Counted from the first letter of the stretch, positions 1 to 8,995 are shown. The stretch is DNA of 64,000 nt from Rhodobacteraceae bacterium HLUCCO07 (GCA_001314705.1 LJSU01000020.1:9592-73591), one strand, 5' to 3'. The notes: generated by a model not told the origin, from the sequence alone. Program-made: numbers and translations.

Positions 1-795
1 CGCCGCGACCACCGAGATCACGCCCGACGCGCCGATGCTCTGCTCGGCCGTTATATACGCCAGGTAGGGCAGTGCGACCGAAATCGAGATTTGCGCCAGT
101 TCATGCCGCCTGAAGAGTGCCATGAACCACACCGCTATCCGCGCGGCCAGCCAGCCGGTGAAGGCGCCGCCGACGACGAGGAGCGGGAAGCGGGCCAGTG
201 CCTTGCCGAGGTCGGGATCCGGTATCCCCAGCATCACGAAGCCCATGAACAGGCCGAAGAGCGCGATGGCCGCGGCGTCGTTCAGCAGGCTTTCGCCTTC
301 GATGATCCGTGCCAGCCGGCGCGGCGCGGAAATCGAGCGGAAGATCGAGACAACCGCGGAAGGATCGGTTGTCGACACGATCGCGCCGATCAGCAGGCAG
401 GCCGCAAGCGGCAGCGCGCTGACCCATGACAGCGCGTAACCCACGCTGAGTGTCGCCACCACCACGGCCACGACCGAAAGCACCAGGATCGGCACCCAGT
501 CGTCCAGCATCCGGCGCAGGTTCATGCCCAGCGTTGCCTGAAACAACAAGGTCGGCAGGAAGACATAGAGAAAGACGTTCGAGCGAATCGGCAGTCCGAC
601 AAGCGCCTCGGCCACAGGGTTCAGTGCATCTGTCAGTTCGGTCCGCAGGAAAAAGATCGCACCCGTCCCGATCAGAATGCCCAGGACGGCGAGTATCACG
701 CTGAACGGCAGGCGCAGCCACGCCGCAAGCGGTTCGGCCGCGCCGATCACCAAAAACAGCGATGCGATGACCGTGGTGACGAGAACGATTTCCAT
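1..795 (-). CDS. CPA1-family sodium:proton antiporter, N-terminal part (runs off the left edge)
   Basis: Reading leftward from the ATG at 795 gives 265 codons with no stop before the window edge, so the C-terminal part is missing. The visible protein is almost wholly hydrophobic, with about seven membrane segments. Two CPA1 hallmarks are present: T-D-P-S-A near residues 143-147 and E-G-E-S-L-L-N-D near 166-173; the Thr-Asp and Asn-Asp pairs form the ion site in NhaP/NHE proteins. The family exchanges Na+ or K+ for H+ across the cytoplasmic membrane, serving pH and salt balance. No clear Shine-Dalgarno precedes the start. The next gene ends 167 bp away and shows no functional link. Ion specificity cannot be told from this fragment. 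Confidence 0.85.
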   Translation of the reverse strand, partial: MEIVLVTTVIASLFLVIGAAEPLAAWLRLPFSVILAVLGILIGTGAIFFLRTELTDALNPVAEALVGLPIRSNVFLYVFLPTLLFQATLGMNLRRMLDDWVPILVLSVVAVVVATLSVGYALSWVSALPLAACLLIGAIVSTTDPSAVVSIFRSISAPRRLARIIEGESLLNDAAAIALFGLFMGFVMLGIPDPDLGKALARFPLLVVGGAFTGWLAARIAVWFMALFRRHELAQISISVALPYLAYITAEQSIGASGVISVVAA

Positions 796-962
796 TTATC
801 TGAAATAGCAGGAATTTCAGTCTGATGTAATCGAAAGGCACTGCGGCCAAGAGCCATGATACGGTCCTGACATCCGGGATATGGCGGTGGCATGACCTAA
901 ATGGACCTCAGACCATGGCGAGATCAGAGGTCCATTTCGCCAGGCGTTCTGAAAACCGGCGA

Positions 963-2522
963 TCAGCCCGAGGCGACTCGATCGCGCAGGAACCTCCGAA
1001 GAATCTTGCCGCTGGCGGATTTGGGGATCTCGTCGACCACTTCGAGCAGGCGTACCTGTTTGTAATGGGCAAGCCGGGTTTCGAGGTAGTCCTGGACCGA
1101 CTCCAGCGTCGGTGGCTCGGCACCGGGTGATGCCACGACGAAGGCCATGGGCAATTCACCCGCATCATCGTCAGGGATGCCGATCACTGCGGCGTCGACA
1201 ATCGCGGGATGCGTGACAAGTTCGGCCTCGAGTTCTGCCGGGGCGACCTGAAACCCCTTGTATTTGATCAGTTCCTTGAGCCGGTCGGTGATGTAGAGAT
1301 AGCCATCTTCGTCGAAGTGGGCGATGTCGCCGGTGCGTAGCCATCCACCCTCGACAATGGTTTCGGCGGTGGCTTTGTCATTATTGAGATAGCCCTTCAT
1401 CACTTGTGGCCCACGCACCCAAAGCTCTCCATCCTCGCCCGGGGGCATGTCCTCAAGCGTTTCGGGATTCACGATGCGGCATTCGGTATTCGAGATCGAC
1501 ACGCCCGAGGCGCCGGGTTTGCCCTTGCCCTGCGGCGAGATGTGACTGACCGGTGAAAGCTCGGTCATGCCGTAGCCTTGCGTCGCATTGGTGCTCAGCC
1601 GCGCCCCCATCGCCAGCGCCAGGTCGGCGCCGAGTGGAGCGGCGGCGGAATTGACCTGTTCGACATGGCCGAGGTCGAACTGATCGACCAGTGGATGCTT
1701 GGCCAGCGCCAGCGCAACGGGCGGGACGATCCAGAGGCGAGGGGTTTCATATTGCTCGACCAGTTTGAGATACATCTCCAGGTCAAAGCGCGGCATGGTG
1801 ACAAGCCCGCCACCGGCGGCGAGATAGATGTTCATCAGCACTTCGAGCCCGTAGATGTGAAAGAACGGCAGGAAGGCAACGGTCATCTCGCCCGGTTGCA
1901 CATCGGCGGGGACGAGCGATTGGTCGATATTCACGACAAGGTTCTGATGGGTGAGCATCACACCCTTGGGCAGGCCGGTGGTGCCCGAGGAATAGGGCAG
2001 GGCGACGACCTGCTCGGCCACGTCGACAGGGACCTGTTCCTCCATCGGGGCGCCCATGAGTTGTGTGAGCGGAACCATGCCCTCGGGCGCGTCGCCGATG
2101 ATCACGATCTCGGTGACGCCGGTGCCCTTGATGGCCTCGCGCGCGGTGTCCGCGAACATGGCGATGGTCACGATAACATCGGCGCCTGCATCGGTGAGCT
2201 GGTGGTTGACCTCATGCGCGGTATAGGTGGGATTGATCGTGGTCACGGTCCCGCCCGCCCAGGCGCTGGCGTGAAAGACTACGCAATATTCGGGAATGTT
2301 GGGCGCCATTAGCGCCACCACCTTGCCCGCGCCATACCCGCGCTGGGTCAACCCGCCGGCAAGTGACTTTACCCCGCCGATGAATTGCGCCCCGGTCATT
2401 GCTCGCCCCGATGGGCCGTCGATCAGGATGGTCTTGTCGGGGTCAATGCCCTCGAATACGCGTTGGGTGATGGACTTGTCGGTCAGCGCCACATCGGGGA
2501 ACCGGCTCTTGTAGATGGTCAT
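963..2522 (-). CDS. AMP-dependent acyl/aryl-CoA ligase (4-coumarate:CoA ligase-like)
   Basis: This 519-residue protein belongs to the adenylate-forming (ANL) superfamily: it activates a carboxylic acid with ATP to an acyl-adenylate, then forms the CoA thioester. The phosphate-binding motif YSSGTTGLPKG sits near residues 177-187. The hinge motif containing TDRLKELIKYKGFQ is near 415-430, and the C-terminal catalytic lysine lies in SASGKILRR near 505-513. Length is normal. A GAGGAG ribosome site precedes the ATG. The substrate is not readable from sequence; the closest family is 4-coumarate or medium-chain acid ligases. A clear paralogue lies at 33649-35211, and both share the N-terminal layout and the motif WAGGTVT.INPTYTAHEV. 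Its position beside other catabolic genes suggests aromatic or fatty acid use. Confidence 0.85.
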   Translation of the reverse strand: MTIYKSRFPDVALTDKSITQRVFEGIDPDKTILIDGPSGRAMTGAQFIGGVKSLAGGLTQRGYGAGKVVALMAPNIPEYCVVFHASAWAGGTVTTINPTYTAHEVNHQLTDAGADVIVTIAMFADTAREAIKGTGVTEIVIIGDAPEGMVPLTQLMGAPMEEQVPVDVAEQVVALPYSSGTTGLPKGVMLTHQNLVVNIDQSLVPADVQPGEMTVAFLPFFHIYGLEVLMNIYLAAGGGLVTMPRFDLEMYLKLVEQYETPRLWIVPPVALALAKHPLVDQFDLGHVEQVNSAAAPLGADLALAMGARLSTNATQGYGMTELSPVSHISPQGKGKPGASGVSISNTECRIVNPETLEDMPPGEDGELWVRGPQVMKGYLNNDKATAETIVEGGWLRTGDIAHFDEDGYLYITDRLKELIKYKGFQVAPAELEAELVTHPAIVDAAVIGIPDDDAGELPMAFVVASPGAEPPTLESVQDYLETRLAHYKQVRLLEVVDEIPKSASGKILRRFLRDRVASG

Positions 2523-2654
2523 GGTGATCTCCTCCCGCTTTTTCGGGGGAGATTACACGCACGGTGCCACAGGCCAAGATGTTTCTCCTGCCCGGTGTGT
2601 GGGGGGCGTCGGATGGTGACGCAAGGTCAGGATACCAGGGTGGCCTCGCCTGTT

Positions 2655-3014
2655 TCAGTCACAACTGTTCTGGTCGCCGGGCCGGGCGTCACCGGGGCCG
2701 CAGAAAAGCCGGTAAAGCAGGGATATCACCTCGTAGGTGCTTTCATCCGCGAGGCTGTAATATATCGTCTTGCCGTCGCGCCGGGTCTTGACGAGTTCTT
2801 CCTCGCGCAGGCGAGCGAGCATCTGGCTCACCGCGGCCTGTCGGATGTCGAGCAATTCCTCCAGTTCGCCCACCGATTTCTCGCCCGAGCCAAGATGGCA
2901 CAGAATCATGAGCCGCCCCTCATGGGCGAGCGTCTTGAGATAGGTGGCCGCACTCGCGGCGCTGCGGGCCATTTCGGTGGGCGGTGCAGGGGGGGCCTTG
3001 GCGTACAAGCTCAT
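2655..3014 (-). CDS. ArsR/SmtB-family repressor with the two-cysteine pattern of SqrR/BigR
   Basis: A 119-residue winged-helix regulator. The DNA-recognition helix lies in the stretch SVGELEELLDIRQAAVSQML (residues 47-66). Cys39, in RLMILCHL, and Cys105, in YRLFCG, are 66 residues apart. The sulfide/persulfide sensors SqrR (Rhodobacter) and BigR (Agrobacterium, Xylella) have the same two positions with the same spacing; there the pair forms a tetrasulfide link that releases DNA. Classic metal-binding ArsR motifs (ELCVCDL) are absent. I infer a reactive-sulfur-responsive repressor, but no sulfide oxidation genes are next to it. The adjacent genes are a CoA ligase (downstream) and an enolase-family enzyme (upstream). 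An imperfect dyad in its own promoter region is listed separately. Confidence 0.85.
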   Translation of the reverse strand: MSLYAKAPPAPPTEMARSAASAATYLKTLAHEGRLMILCHLGSGEKSVGELEELLDIRQAAVSQMLARLREEELVKTRRDGKTIYYSLADESTYEVISLLYRLFCGPGDARPGDQNSCD

Positions 3015-3041
3015 GCTCCTTACTGGTGATCCATGCGGTAT

Positions 3042-3054
3042 TTAGCATATGTAA
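3042..3054. promoter_or_regulatory. Candidate ArsR-type operator upstream of the 2655-3014 regulator
   Basis: The sequence TTAGCATATGTAA is a near-perfect inverted repeat: a CATATG core with TTA and TAA outside and one extra G on the left. It lies 27 bp upstream of the regulator's start codon, in the only AT-rich stretch of the 56-bp gap. ArsR-family repressors bind AT-rich dyads in their own promoters, so autoregulation is plausible. This is inferred from position and symmetry only. Confidence 0.4.
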
Positions 3055-3070
3055 GTGGCAAACGCCAAGA

Positions 3071-4303
3071 TTACAGGTTTTTGACAGGTGCGCCCCCCTG
3101 AAAATTGTTGCCGTTCGCATAATCGCAGGGCGCATCCTGCATCTGAAGGTGCAGGCCCGTGCCGTTGTAGGGGTGGGCGCGGGCCAGCTTTTCGTTGACC
3201 TCGATTCCGAGGCCGGGGGCGGAGGATGGCGTCACGAACCCGTTCTCGACCGAAATCGTGCCGCCGATCAGGTCGCGGTGAAAATCGGTTTCAATGGTTT
3301 CCAGAAGCAGGATGTTCGGGATCGAAGCGGCCAGCTGGATATTGGCGGCCCATTCGACGGGACCGGCATAGAGATGCGGAGCGATCTGGGCGTTGAAGAC
3401 CTCGGCAATGGCGGCGGTTTTCTTCATTTCCCAGATTCCGCCCGCGCGCCCCAGCGCCGGTTGAAGGATCTCGGCCGCCCCGGCGCGCAGCACGGCAGCG
3501 AATTCGGACTTGGTTGTCATCCGCTCGCCGGTGGCGACGGGGATGCGGACATTTCGCGCGACCCGGGCCATGTCCTCGATGTGATCGGGGGGCGTGGGTT
3601 CCTCGAACCAGAGCGGCGAATAGGGCTCGATCGCCTGGCCCAGCCGGATCGCACCGGCGGTGTTGAACTGGCCATGGGTGCCAAAGAGAAGGTCGGCACG
3701 GTCGCCCACCGCCTCGCGGATCGCCTTGCAGAAGGCGACCGAAGTCGAGATGTCGGACATGGCTGGCATGTGACCGCCGCGCATCGTGTAGGGGCCCGCG
3801 GGGTCGAACTTGACCGCCGTGTAGCCGCGCGCCACCGCATCCGCGGCGCTGACCGCGGCGGCGTCTGCGTCGGTCCAGAAGGTTTCGAGATCCTGGTCGG
3901 GCAGGGGGTAGAGATAGGTATAGGCGCGGATGCGGTCGTTCATGCGCCCGCCTATCAACGCGTGAACCGGACGGTCACGGTCCTTGCCGAGGATATCCCA
4001 ACAGGCGATTTCAAGGCCGGAAAAGGCGCCCATCACGGTCAGGTCGGGGCGCTGGGTGAAGCCCGAGGAATAGGCGCGGCGGAACATCAGCTCGATCTCT
4101 TCGGGGTTCTCGCCCTCCATGTGGCGGGTGAAGACGTCCGTGATGACATGTTTCATCGCCTCGGGGCCGACCGAGGCGGCATAGCATTCACCCCAGCCGG
4201 TAATGCCGGTGTCGGTGGTGAGCTTGACAAGGATCCAGTAGCGCCCGCCCCATCCCGGTGCCGGGGGGGCGGTGACGATGATGTCGAGATCGGCGAGTTT
4301 CAT
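3071..4303 (-). CDS. Mandelate racemase/muconate lactonizing enzyme (enolase superfamily), probably a sugar-acid dehydratase
   Basis: This 410-residue protein starts at the ATG at 4303 (MKLADLDI); a longer reading frame upstream would overlap the next gene and is not protein-like. The N-terminal capping domain spans roughly residues 1-125, followed by the TIM barrel. Barrel-end motifs visible are VKFDP, FGTHGQF, WFEEP, ATGER and IAPHLY. Glu of FEEP and Glu of GER are expected Mg2+ ligands, and the His of APH is a likely acid/base. The first metal-ligand strand reads GTHGQ where D-x-N or D-x-H is more usual. Family members abstract a proton alpha to a carboxylate (dehydration, racemization or lactone chemistry). 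The substrate is unknown; the adjacent dehydrogenase may act in the same route. Confidence 0.8.
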   Translation of the reverse strand: MKLADLDIIVTAPPAPGWGGRYWILVKLTTDTGITGWGECYAASVGPEAMKHVITDVFTRHMEGENPEEIELMFRRAYSSGFTQRPDLTVMGAFSGLEIACWDILGKDRDRPVHALIGGRMNDRIRAYTYLYPLPDQDLETFWTDADAAAVSAADAVARGYTAVKFDPAGPYTMRGGHMPAMSDISTSVAFCKAIREAVGDRADLLFGTHGQFNTAGAIRLGQAIEPYSPLWFEEPTPPDHIEDMARVARNVRIPVATGERMTTKSEFAAVLRAGAAEILQPALGRAGGIWEMKKTAAIAEVFNAQIAPHLYAGPVEWAANIQLAASIPNILLLETIETDFHRDLIGGTISVENGFVTPSSAPGLGIEVNEKLARAHPYNGTGLHLQMQDAPCDYANGNNFQGGAPVKNL

Positions 4304-4377
4304 GGACGTGGCTCCGTTGGGTGCGGGATTCGGAGCAACTTCGCCCGGGGGCAGCGCGGAACGCAACCCCGTGAGTG

Positions 4378-5460
4378 TCAGAACAGGATGACGTTGCGGC
4401 GCGCGCTGCCGGATTTGGTGTCGGCGATGGCGTCGTTGATCTGGTCGAGTTGCCAGCGGTTCGAGATCAGTTCGTCGAGTTTCAGGCGGCCCTGCTGGTA
4501 AAGGTCGATCATCCACGGGATGTCGCGGCGGATCACCACGTCGCCCATCTTGGAGCCGACCATGCCCTGGCCCACGGCGGCCATGACCACGGGAGAATAT
4601 GTCGAGACGTCGGAAGAGTGGGGCATGCCGATCATCACCACCCTGCCGCCGCGGGCCAGATAGCGCGGCGCCGCGTCATAAGCCGGGATTGCGCCGACTG
4701 TGACAAAGACCGCATCCGCGCCGCGCCCCATCGCCTTCATCGCCGCGCGCCAGGGTTTCGGGTCAGTGGCCAGCACCCCATCGGTGGCGCCGAATTCCAT
4801 CGCGTCGGCAAGTTTCTCCTCGCTCATGTCCACGGCGACGATGCGCCGTGCACCGGCGATGCGTGCGCCCTGGATGGCATTGAGCCCGACGCCGCCCGCG
4901 CCGATCACCACCGCATCCTGACCGGCCTTGAAGTTGGCGGCGTTCACCACGGCACCGACGCCGGTGATGACGCCGCAAGACAGCAGGCAGGCCACATCCT
5001 TTTCCATGTCGGCGGGCAGTTTCACGATCTGGCTTTGATCGACGACGACCTTCTCGGCAAAAGCGCCGCAGGCCATCGCCTGATGAAGGGTCGAGCCGTC
5101 GGGCATGGCGAGGGGCCCCAGGTCGCCGTTATAGGGCGTTTCGCAGATCGTCGGCTTGCCGCCTGCACAGGAGGGACAGGTGCCGCAGGCGCGGATCAAC
5201 GTCACGAGCACATCGTCGCCGACGTTGAAATCGCGCACACCCGCGCCAACGGCGGAAATCTTTCCGGCGGCCTCATGGCCATAGACGGCCGGAAGCGTGC
5301 CGCCCCATGCGCCTTCGGCGAAGGAGATGTCGGAATGGCAGATCGCCACGGCCTCGAGCGTCACCTCGATCTCGCCCATTTCCGGGGCGCGCAGATCGAC
5401 GGTTTCGATGGTGAGCGGCTGGCCGAATTCATGGCATACGGCGGCTTTGATGGCGGTCAT
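4378..5460 (-). CDS. Zinc-dependent alcohol dehydrogenase (MDR superfamily)
   Basis: This 360-residue medium-chain dehydrogenase oxidizes an alcohol with NAD(P)+. Catalytic zinc ligands are Cys41 (AICHSD), His62-Glu63 (GHEAAG) and Cys162 (LLSCGVITG). The structural zinc cluster is Cys92, Cys95, Cys98 and Cys106, with the standard spacing. The nucleotide-binding loop GAGGVG is at 187-192. The pattern with a cysteine as the third catalytic ligand resembles class III/formaldehyde-type and benzyl-alcohol-type enzymes. An AGGAGG ribosome site lies about 11 bp before the ATG. The gene is 74 bp upstream of the enolase-family gene on the same strand and may be cotranscribed with it. The substrate is unknown. 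Confidence 0.88.
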   Translation of the reverse strand: MTAIKAAVCHEFGQPLTIETVDLRAPEMGEIEVTLEAVAICHSDISFAEGAWGGTLPAVYGHEAAGKISAVGAGVRDFNVGDDVLVTLIRACGTCPSCAGGKPTICETPYNGDLGPLAMPDGSTLHQAMACGAFAEKVVVDQSQIVKLPADMEKDVACLLSCGVITGVGAVVNAANFKAGQDAVVIGAGGVGLNAIQGARIAGARRIVAVDMSEEKLADAMEFGATDGVLATDPKPWRAAMKAMGRGADAVFVTVGAIPAYDAAPRYLARGGRVVMIGMPHSSDVSTYSPVVMAAVGQGMVGSKMGDVVIRRDIPWMIDLYQQGRLKLDELISNRWQLDQINDAIADTKSGSARRNVILF

Positions 5461-5542
5461 GGTGTTCTCGTGCCTCCTGTTGGATTTGCGCGCGAGACTG
5501 GCCCCATGAGGGGCGCATGTGCAAGTGCCAAATTGGGTGATT

Positions 5543-6754
5543 TCAGCGGCCTGACGAAACGGAACCGCGTGTGAAGAGCAACAGGCAAAGCGCCATCAGC
5601 ATGGCGGCCAGCAGAAACGGCGCGCCGGGCAGGTAGAGCGCGGTGTCCTCGCGGGTGAAGGCGGCAAAGCTCTGGGTCATGGTCAGTGGGGCGATGATCA
5701 TCGCCATGGAATTGGCCGAGGTCAGCACGCCTTGCAGTTCGCCTTGCGCATCGTCGGCCACGGCCTGTGACATCGCACCCTGAAGCGCGGGCAGGCCCAC
5801 GGCCCCCAGCGCGACCACGGGGATCAGCATCAGCAGCACGGTTCCCGAAGGGATGAATGCGGTCATGATCAGCGCAACGAATTCTATCCGGAGCGCGAAT
5901 ATCACCGTGCCGCGGTAACCCAGCCGCGCCATGGCCGGACGCACGCCAAAGCCCTGCACCAGGCCGAAGAAAAGCCCGTAGATGCCCAGCGACAGGCCGA
6001 TCGTCGCCTCGGTCCAGCCAAAGCGCAGGGTTGTGAAATAGGCCCAGATCGCCGGATAGACCATGCCCGCCACCTGGTATAGGAAATAGACCGCGAGGAT
6101 TGGACGCAGCCCGGGGAAGGCGGTGATCGAGCGCAGCGCCCCGAACGGGTTGGCGCGCGACCAGCGGAAAGGGCGGCGAATCGCATCGGATACCGTTTCG
6201 CGCAGCACCAGCGCGCCAAGCCCGGCATTGGCCAGCGCAAGCGCCGCGGCCGCCCAGAACGGTGCGCGCGTGCCGAACTCGGCCAGCAGGCCGCCCAGCA
6301 CGGGTCCGAGCACGAAACCGAGGCCGAACCCTGCCCCGACCAGCCCAAAACGGGCGGCCTTCTCATGCGGTTCGGAAATGTCGGCCATATAGGCGTTGGC
6401 GGTGGAATGGGTGGCTGCCGTGATCCCGCCGACCACCCGGCCGGCAAGCAACAGCCAGATCGAGCCGGCCAGTGCCATGACCACGTAATCGGTGGCCATT
6501 ACCACGAGCGAGATGAGCAGGACCGGGCGGCGCCCGAAACGATCCGACAATGCGCCGATAAGAGGCGCAAAGAGGAACTGCATCACCGCAAAGGCGGTCG
6601 AGAGCACGCCGCCCCAAATGGCGGCCTGCGCAATGCTGGTGCCCTCGACCTCGGCAATCAGCGCGGGCATGACCGGCATGATGAGACCAATTCCCATGGC
6701 GTCGATCACCACGGTCAGAACAATGAAAAGAACGGACAGGCGGGCGGTGGGCAT
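5543..6754 (-). CDS. MFS exporter, TetA-like (TCR/Tet family)
   Basis: A 403-residue membrane protein with twelve predicted helices. The MFS motif A, GALSDRFGRRPVLL, lies in the loop between helices 2 and 3, and the N-terminus (VVIDAMGIGLIMPVMPAL) matches the drug:H+ antiporter group that includes class A-G tetracycline pumps. Helix 5 carries a G-rich motif C (GFVLGPVLGGLL), typical of exporters. Chromosomal homologues are common and often do not give tetracycline resistance, so a resistance role should not be assumed. It sits between a dehydrogenase and pcaB on the same strand, with gaps of 82-92 bp. No clear ribosome site precedes the ATG. Confidence 0.85.
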   Translation of the reverse strand: MPTARLSVLFIVLTVVIDAMGIGLIMPVMPALIAEVEGTSIAQAAIWGGVLSTAFAVMQFLFAPLIGALSDRFGRRPVLLISLVVMATDYVVMALAGSIWLLLAGRVVGGITAATHSTANAYMADISEPHEKAARFGLVGAGFGLGFVLGPVLGGLLAEFGTRAPFWAAAALALANAGLGALVLRETVSDAIRRPFRWSRANPFGALRSITAFPGLRPILAVYFLYQVAGMVYPAIWAYFTTLRFGWTEATIGLSLGIYGLFFGLVQGFGVRPAMARLGYRGTVIFALRIEFVALIMTAFIPSGTVLLMLIPVVALGAVGLPALQGAMSQAVADDAQGELQGVLTSANSMAMIIAPLTMTQSFAAFTREDTALYLPGAPFLLAAMLMALCLLLFTRGSVSSGR

Positions 6755-6846
6755 GAGCGGGGGTCACGGTCGCAAGGATTGGAATACACGAAATTCATTG
6801 GTTTGGCGGGGCCTGCGCGGTGTGGATGGCCCCGGGCAAGGTTATG

Positions 6847-8193
6847 TCATTCCGACGCTTGCGGTTCAGGCAGGGCGTGGACCGCATCGGCAAAGCGACG
6901 CGCGGCAACGGGGGCCTCTCCCAGTTGGCGGATCGGGTCGAAGACCGCCGAAAGATCGAGGTCGGGATGCGCTTCGCCTGCGAGATCGCGCAGGGGGCAA
7001 CCGGTTTCGGAGACCTTGGTGCAGAGTGCCTTGACCTCGGCCTGGGCCTCGGGGCGGGGCATTTTTGCCGCGAGCGCGAAGCTGAGCGCCTCTGCATGGA
7101 TTAGACCCTGGCCGTTGTTCAGGGCGGTGGTCATCGCCTCGGGGAGTGGGATGAGCGTTTCGGCAAGGTCTCGGGCGTGTTCCAGTGCCGCCGCCCCGCC
7201 AAGGCAGAGCTGCGGCAAGGCCAACCATTCGGTGAACCAAGCCGGACCGTCGCGGTCGAGCCGGTGCAGCCCCGCGCCCTGGATCGCAGCATTGAGCGCA
7301 GTGCCCTGTGCGGCGAGCGCGGCAAGCGCGCCGGGGCCGACCGGGTTCTGTTTTTGCGGCATGGTCGATGAGCAGCCCGAGCTGCCGAGCCGGACCTCTC
7401 CGATGCCGGTCATCGCGAGCGTGGCCATATCCTCGCCCATCTTTCCGAGTGCCGTGTTGAGCCGTGCGATCCAGCCTGCGATCATAAGGATCGGGGTCCG
7501 GTCAGTATGCCAGGAATGCCCCGGATCGGTAAGGCCCAGCGCCTTGGCCAGCGCTGCGCGTGTCTCGCCCGCCTTGTCCCCCAGCGCTGCGCCGGTGCCT
7601 GCCGCGCCCGAAAGCGAAACCCAGAGATGCGCGCGCAGGGAGTCGAGCTCGCCCAGCAGCGCCAGCAACGGACCCCCCCATGCAGCGGCGGTCGCGCCAA
7701 AGCTGGTCGGGGTGGCGTGCTGCCCCCAGGTGCGGGCGGGCATGGCAAGATCTGCATGGGCTTCGGCCTGCCTTGCCAGTGCCGCGAGCACCCGGCGCAG
7801 CGCAGTTTCATAATGCGAAAGCACCTGTTTCAGGCGCAGCATCAGCGCGGTGTCGATGATATCCTGGCTGGTGGCGCCCCAGTGGACGAACTGCGCATGG
7901 TCGGGCGCCTCGATCGCGTTGCGGAAGGCAGCGACGAGGCCCGGCACGCTGACCCCGTTCTGGCCCGTTGCATTGGCCAACCCGGCCGGATCGATCTGTA
8001 CTTCCATCGCGGCCCGGTGGAGAAAGGCGCCCGAGGTTTCGGGAATAACGCCCAAGCCGCCCTGAACCTTGGCCAATGTCCCTTCGACGATCAGCATGGC
8101 GCGAATCTCGGTGCTGTCGGTAAAGAGGCGGCCGACCTCGCCAGTGGGAAAGAGGCGGGTGTAAAGCGGGCTGTCAAAAACGGACCCGGCCAT
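6847..8193 (-). CDS. pcaB: 3-carboxy-cis,cis-muconate cycloisomerase
   Basis: This 448-residue member of the fumarase/aspartase superfamily converts 3-carboxy-cis,cis-muconate to gamma-carboxymuconolactone in the protocatechuate branch of the beta-ketoadipate pathway. The superfamily signature SSTMPQKQNP is at residues 275-284, and the conserved HWGATSQD block at 104-111. The N-terminus (VFDSPLY...DSTEIRAMLIVEGTLAKVQ) is typical of bacterial PcaB. The start codon shares one base with the stop of the upstream hydrolase (TGATG), implying translational coupling. A pcaD-like gene lies further upstream. pcaC, pcaH and pcaG, which usually lie between pcaD and pcaB in Rhodobacterales, are absent from this window. 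Confidence 0.9.
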   Translation of the reverse strand: MAGSVFDSPLYTRLFPTGEVGRLFTDSTEIRAMLIVEGTLAKVQGGLGVIPETSGAFLHRAAMEVQIDPAGLANATGQNGVSVPGLVAAFRNAIEAPDHAQFVHWGATSQDIIDTALMLRLKQVLSHYETALRRVLAALARQAEAHADLAMPARTWGQHATPTSFGATAAAWGGPLLALLGELDSLRAHLWVSLSGAAGTGAALGDKAGETRAALAKALGLTDPGHSWHTDRTPILMIAGWIARLNTALGKMGEDMATLAMTGIGEVRLGSSGCSSTMPQKQNPVGPGALAALAAQGTALNAAIQGAGLHRLDRDGPAWFTEWLALPQLCLGGAAALEHARDLAETLIPLPEAMTTALNNGQGLIHAEALSFALAAKMPRPEAQAEVKALCTKVSETGCPLRDLAGEAHPDLDLSAVFDPIRQLGEAPVAARRFADAVHALPEPQASE

Positions 8194-8900
8194 CAGTGTG
8201 CGATCCTTGCCAGAAGGGCCGCGAGTCCCTCAGGGTCGGCGAAGAAGGGGGAATGCCCGTTGGGTATTTCGTGAACATCGGCGGCGGGCCATTCCTCGGT
8301 CATCGTGACCTGGAATTCGGGCGGGATGGTGCGGTCATCCATGCAACGGATATAGCTGCGCGGGACCGAGGCGTATTTCTCGCCCAGCGGGCAGGGGGTT
8401 TCCTGTGGTGCGACGGCCTGGGCGCAGAGGCGCGTATTGGCATAGCACTCGGTGCCCTCGGGGCAGTCGTGATAGAAAACCTCGCGGGTCTTGGCAGGGT
8501 CGATACGAAAGCTCTTGCCATCGGTGGCCCGGAGCAGGGTCGGAAGGAGCGGCTGATCGGGGGCCTCGCGGCGCCTGTCGGCCATGGTCTTGTCGCCCTC
8601 GGGGACATAGGCGCACAGATAGATCAGGCGGGCGATCTTCTCGGGGGCCTGTTCAGCAGCGAGCGATATCGGATAGCCCGCCATCGAATGCCCGACAAGC
8701 ATCACAGGGGTGTCGATGGCCGACAGGATCGCGTCGGCATAGGATTGCAGGGTGATGTCGGATATCGGCGTGAGATCAGCGCCATGGCCCGGCAGGTCGA
8801 TGGCCCGCGCTCGGTGGCCGAGCGCCGTCAGCTCCGGGATCAGGTCGCGCCAGCACCAAGCGCCGTGGCAGGCCCCGTGAATGAGCAGGAAATCGGCCAT
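8193..8900 (-). CDS. Alpha/beta hydrolase, small esterase type
   Basis: A 235-residue cytoplasmic hydrolase. The oxyanion-hole motif IHGACHGAWCW is at residues 7-17, the nucleophile elbow GHSMAG puts Ser at 72, an Asp lies in MDDRTIP near 188, and the catalytic His is in NGHSPFF near 216. This is the layout of the salicylate-esterase/methylketone-synthase group of short serine hydrolases. It overlaps pcaB by one base and follows pcaD by 95 bp, so it is probably part of the same transcript. It occupies the place where pcaC or pcaHG would be expected. The substrate is unknown; an ester or lactone of an aromatic acid would fit the context, but that is inference. Confidence 0.8.
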   Translation of the reverse strand: MADFLLIHGACHGAWCWRDLIPELTALGHRARAIDLPGHGADLTPISDITLQSYADAILSAIDTPVMLVGHSMAGYPISLAAEQAPEKIARLIYLCAYVPEGDKTMADRRREAPDQPLLPTLLRATDGKSFRIDPAKTREVFYHDCPEGTECYANTRLCAQAVAPQETPCPLGEKYASVPRSYIRCMDDRTIPPEFQVTMTEEWPAADVHEIPNGHSPFFADPEGLAALLARIAH

Positions 8901-8995
8901 CTCTGGTCTCCGCTGTCTTGTTCCGGTTCAGAATGCGCGCATTGCGCCGCTATATGGCGTTCGGTCATGCAAAAGGCAATCCGGGGGCACGGGCT

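Noticed and set aside
101-850. A 249-codon open frame on the minus strand at the left edge
   Set aside because: Its arginine- and proline-rich composition marks it as a shadow. The real gene in another frame (start 795) has antiporter motifs.
5543-6754. Tetracycline resistance determinant
   Set aside because: The MFS protein resembles TetA-family pumps, but it is chromosomal, with no TetR regulator beside it, and homologues often do not export tetracycline.
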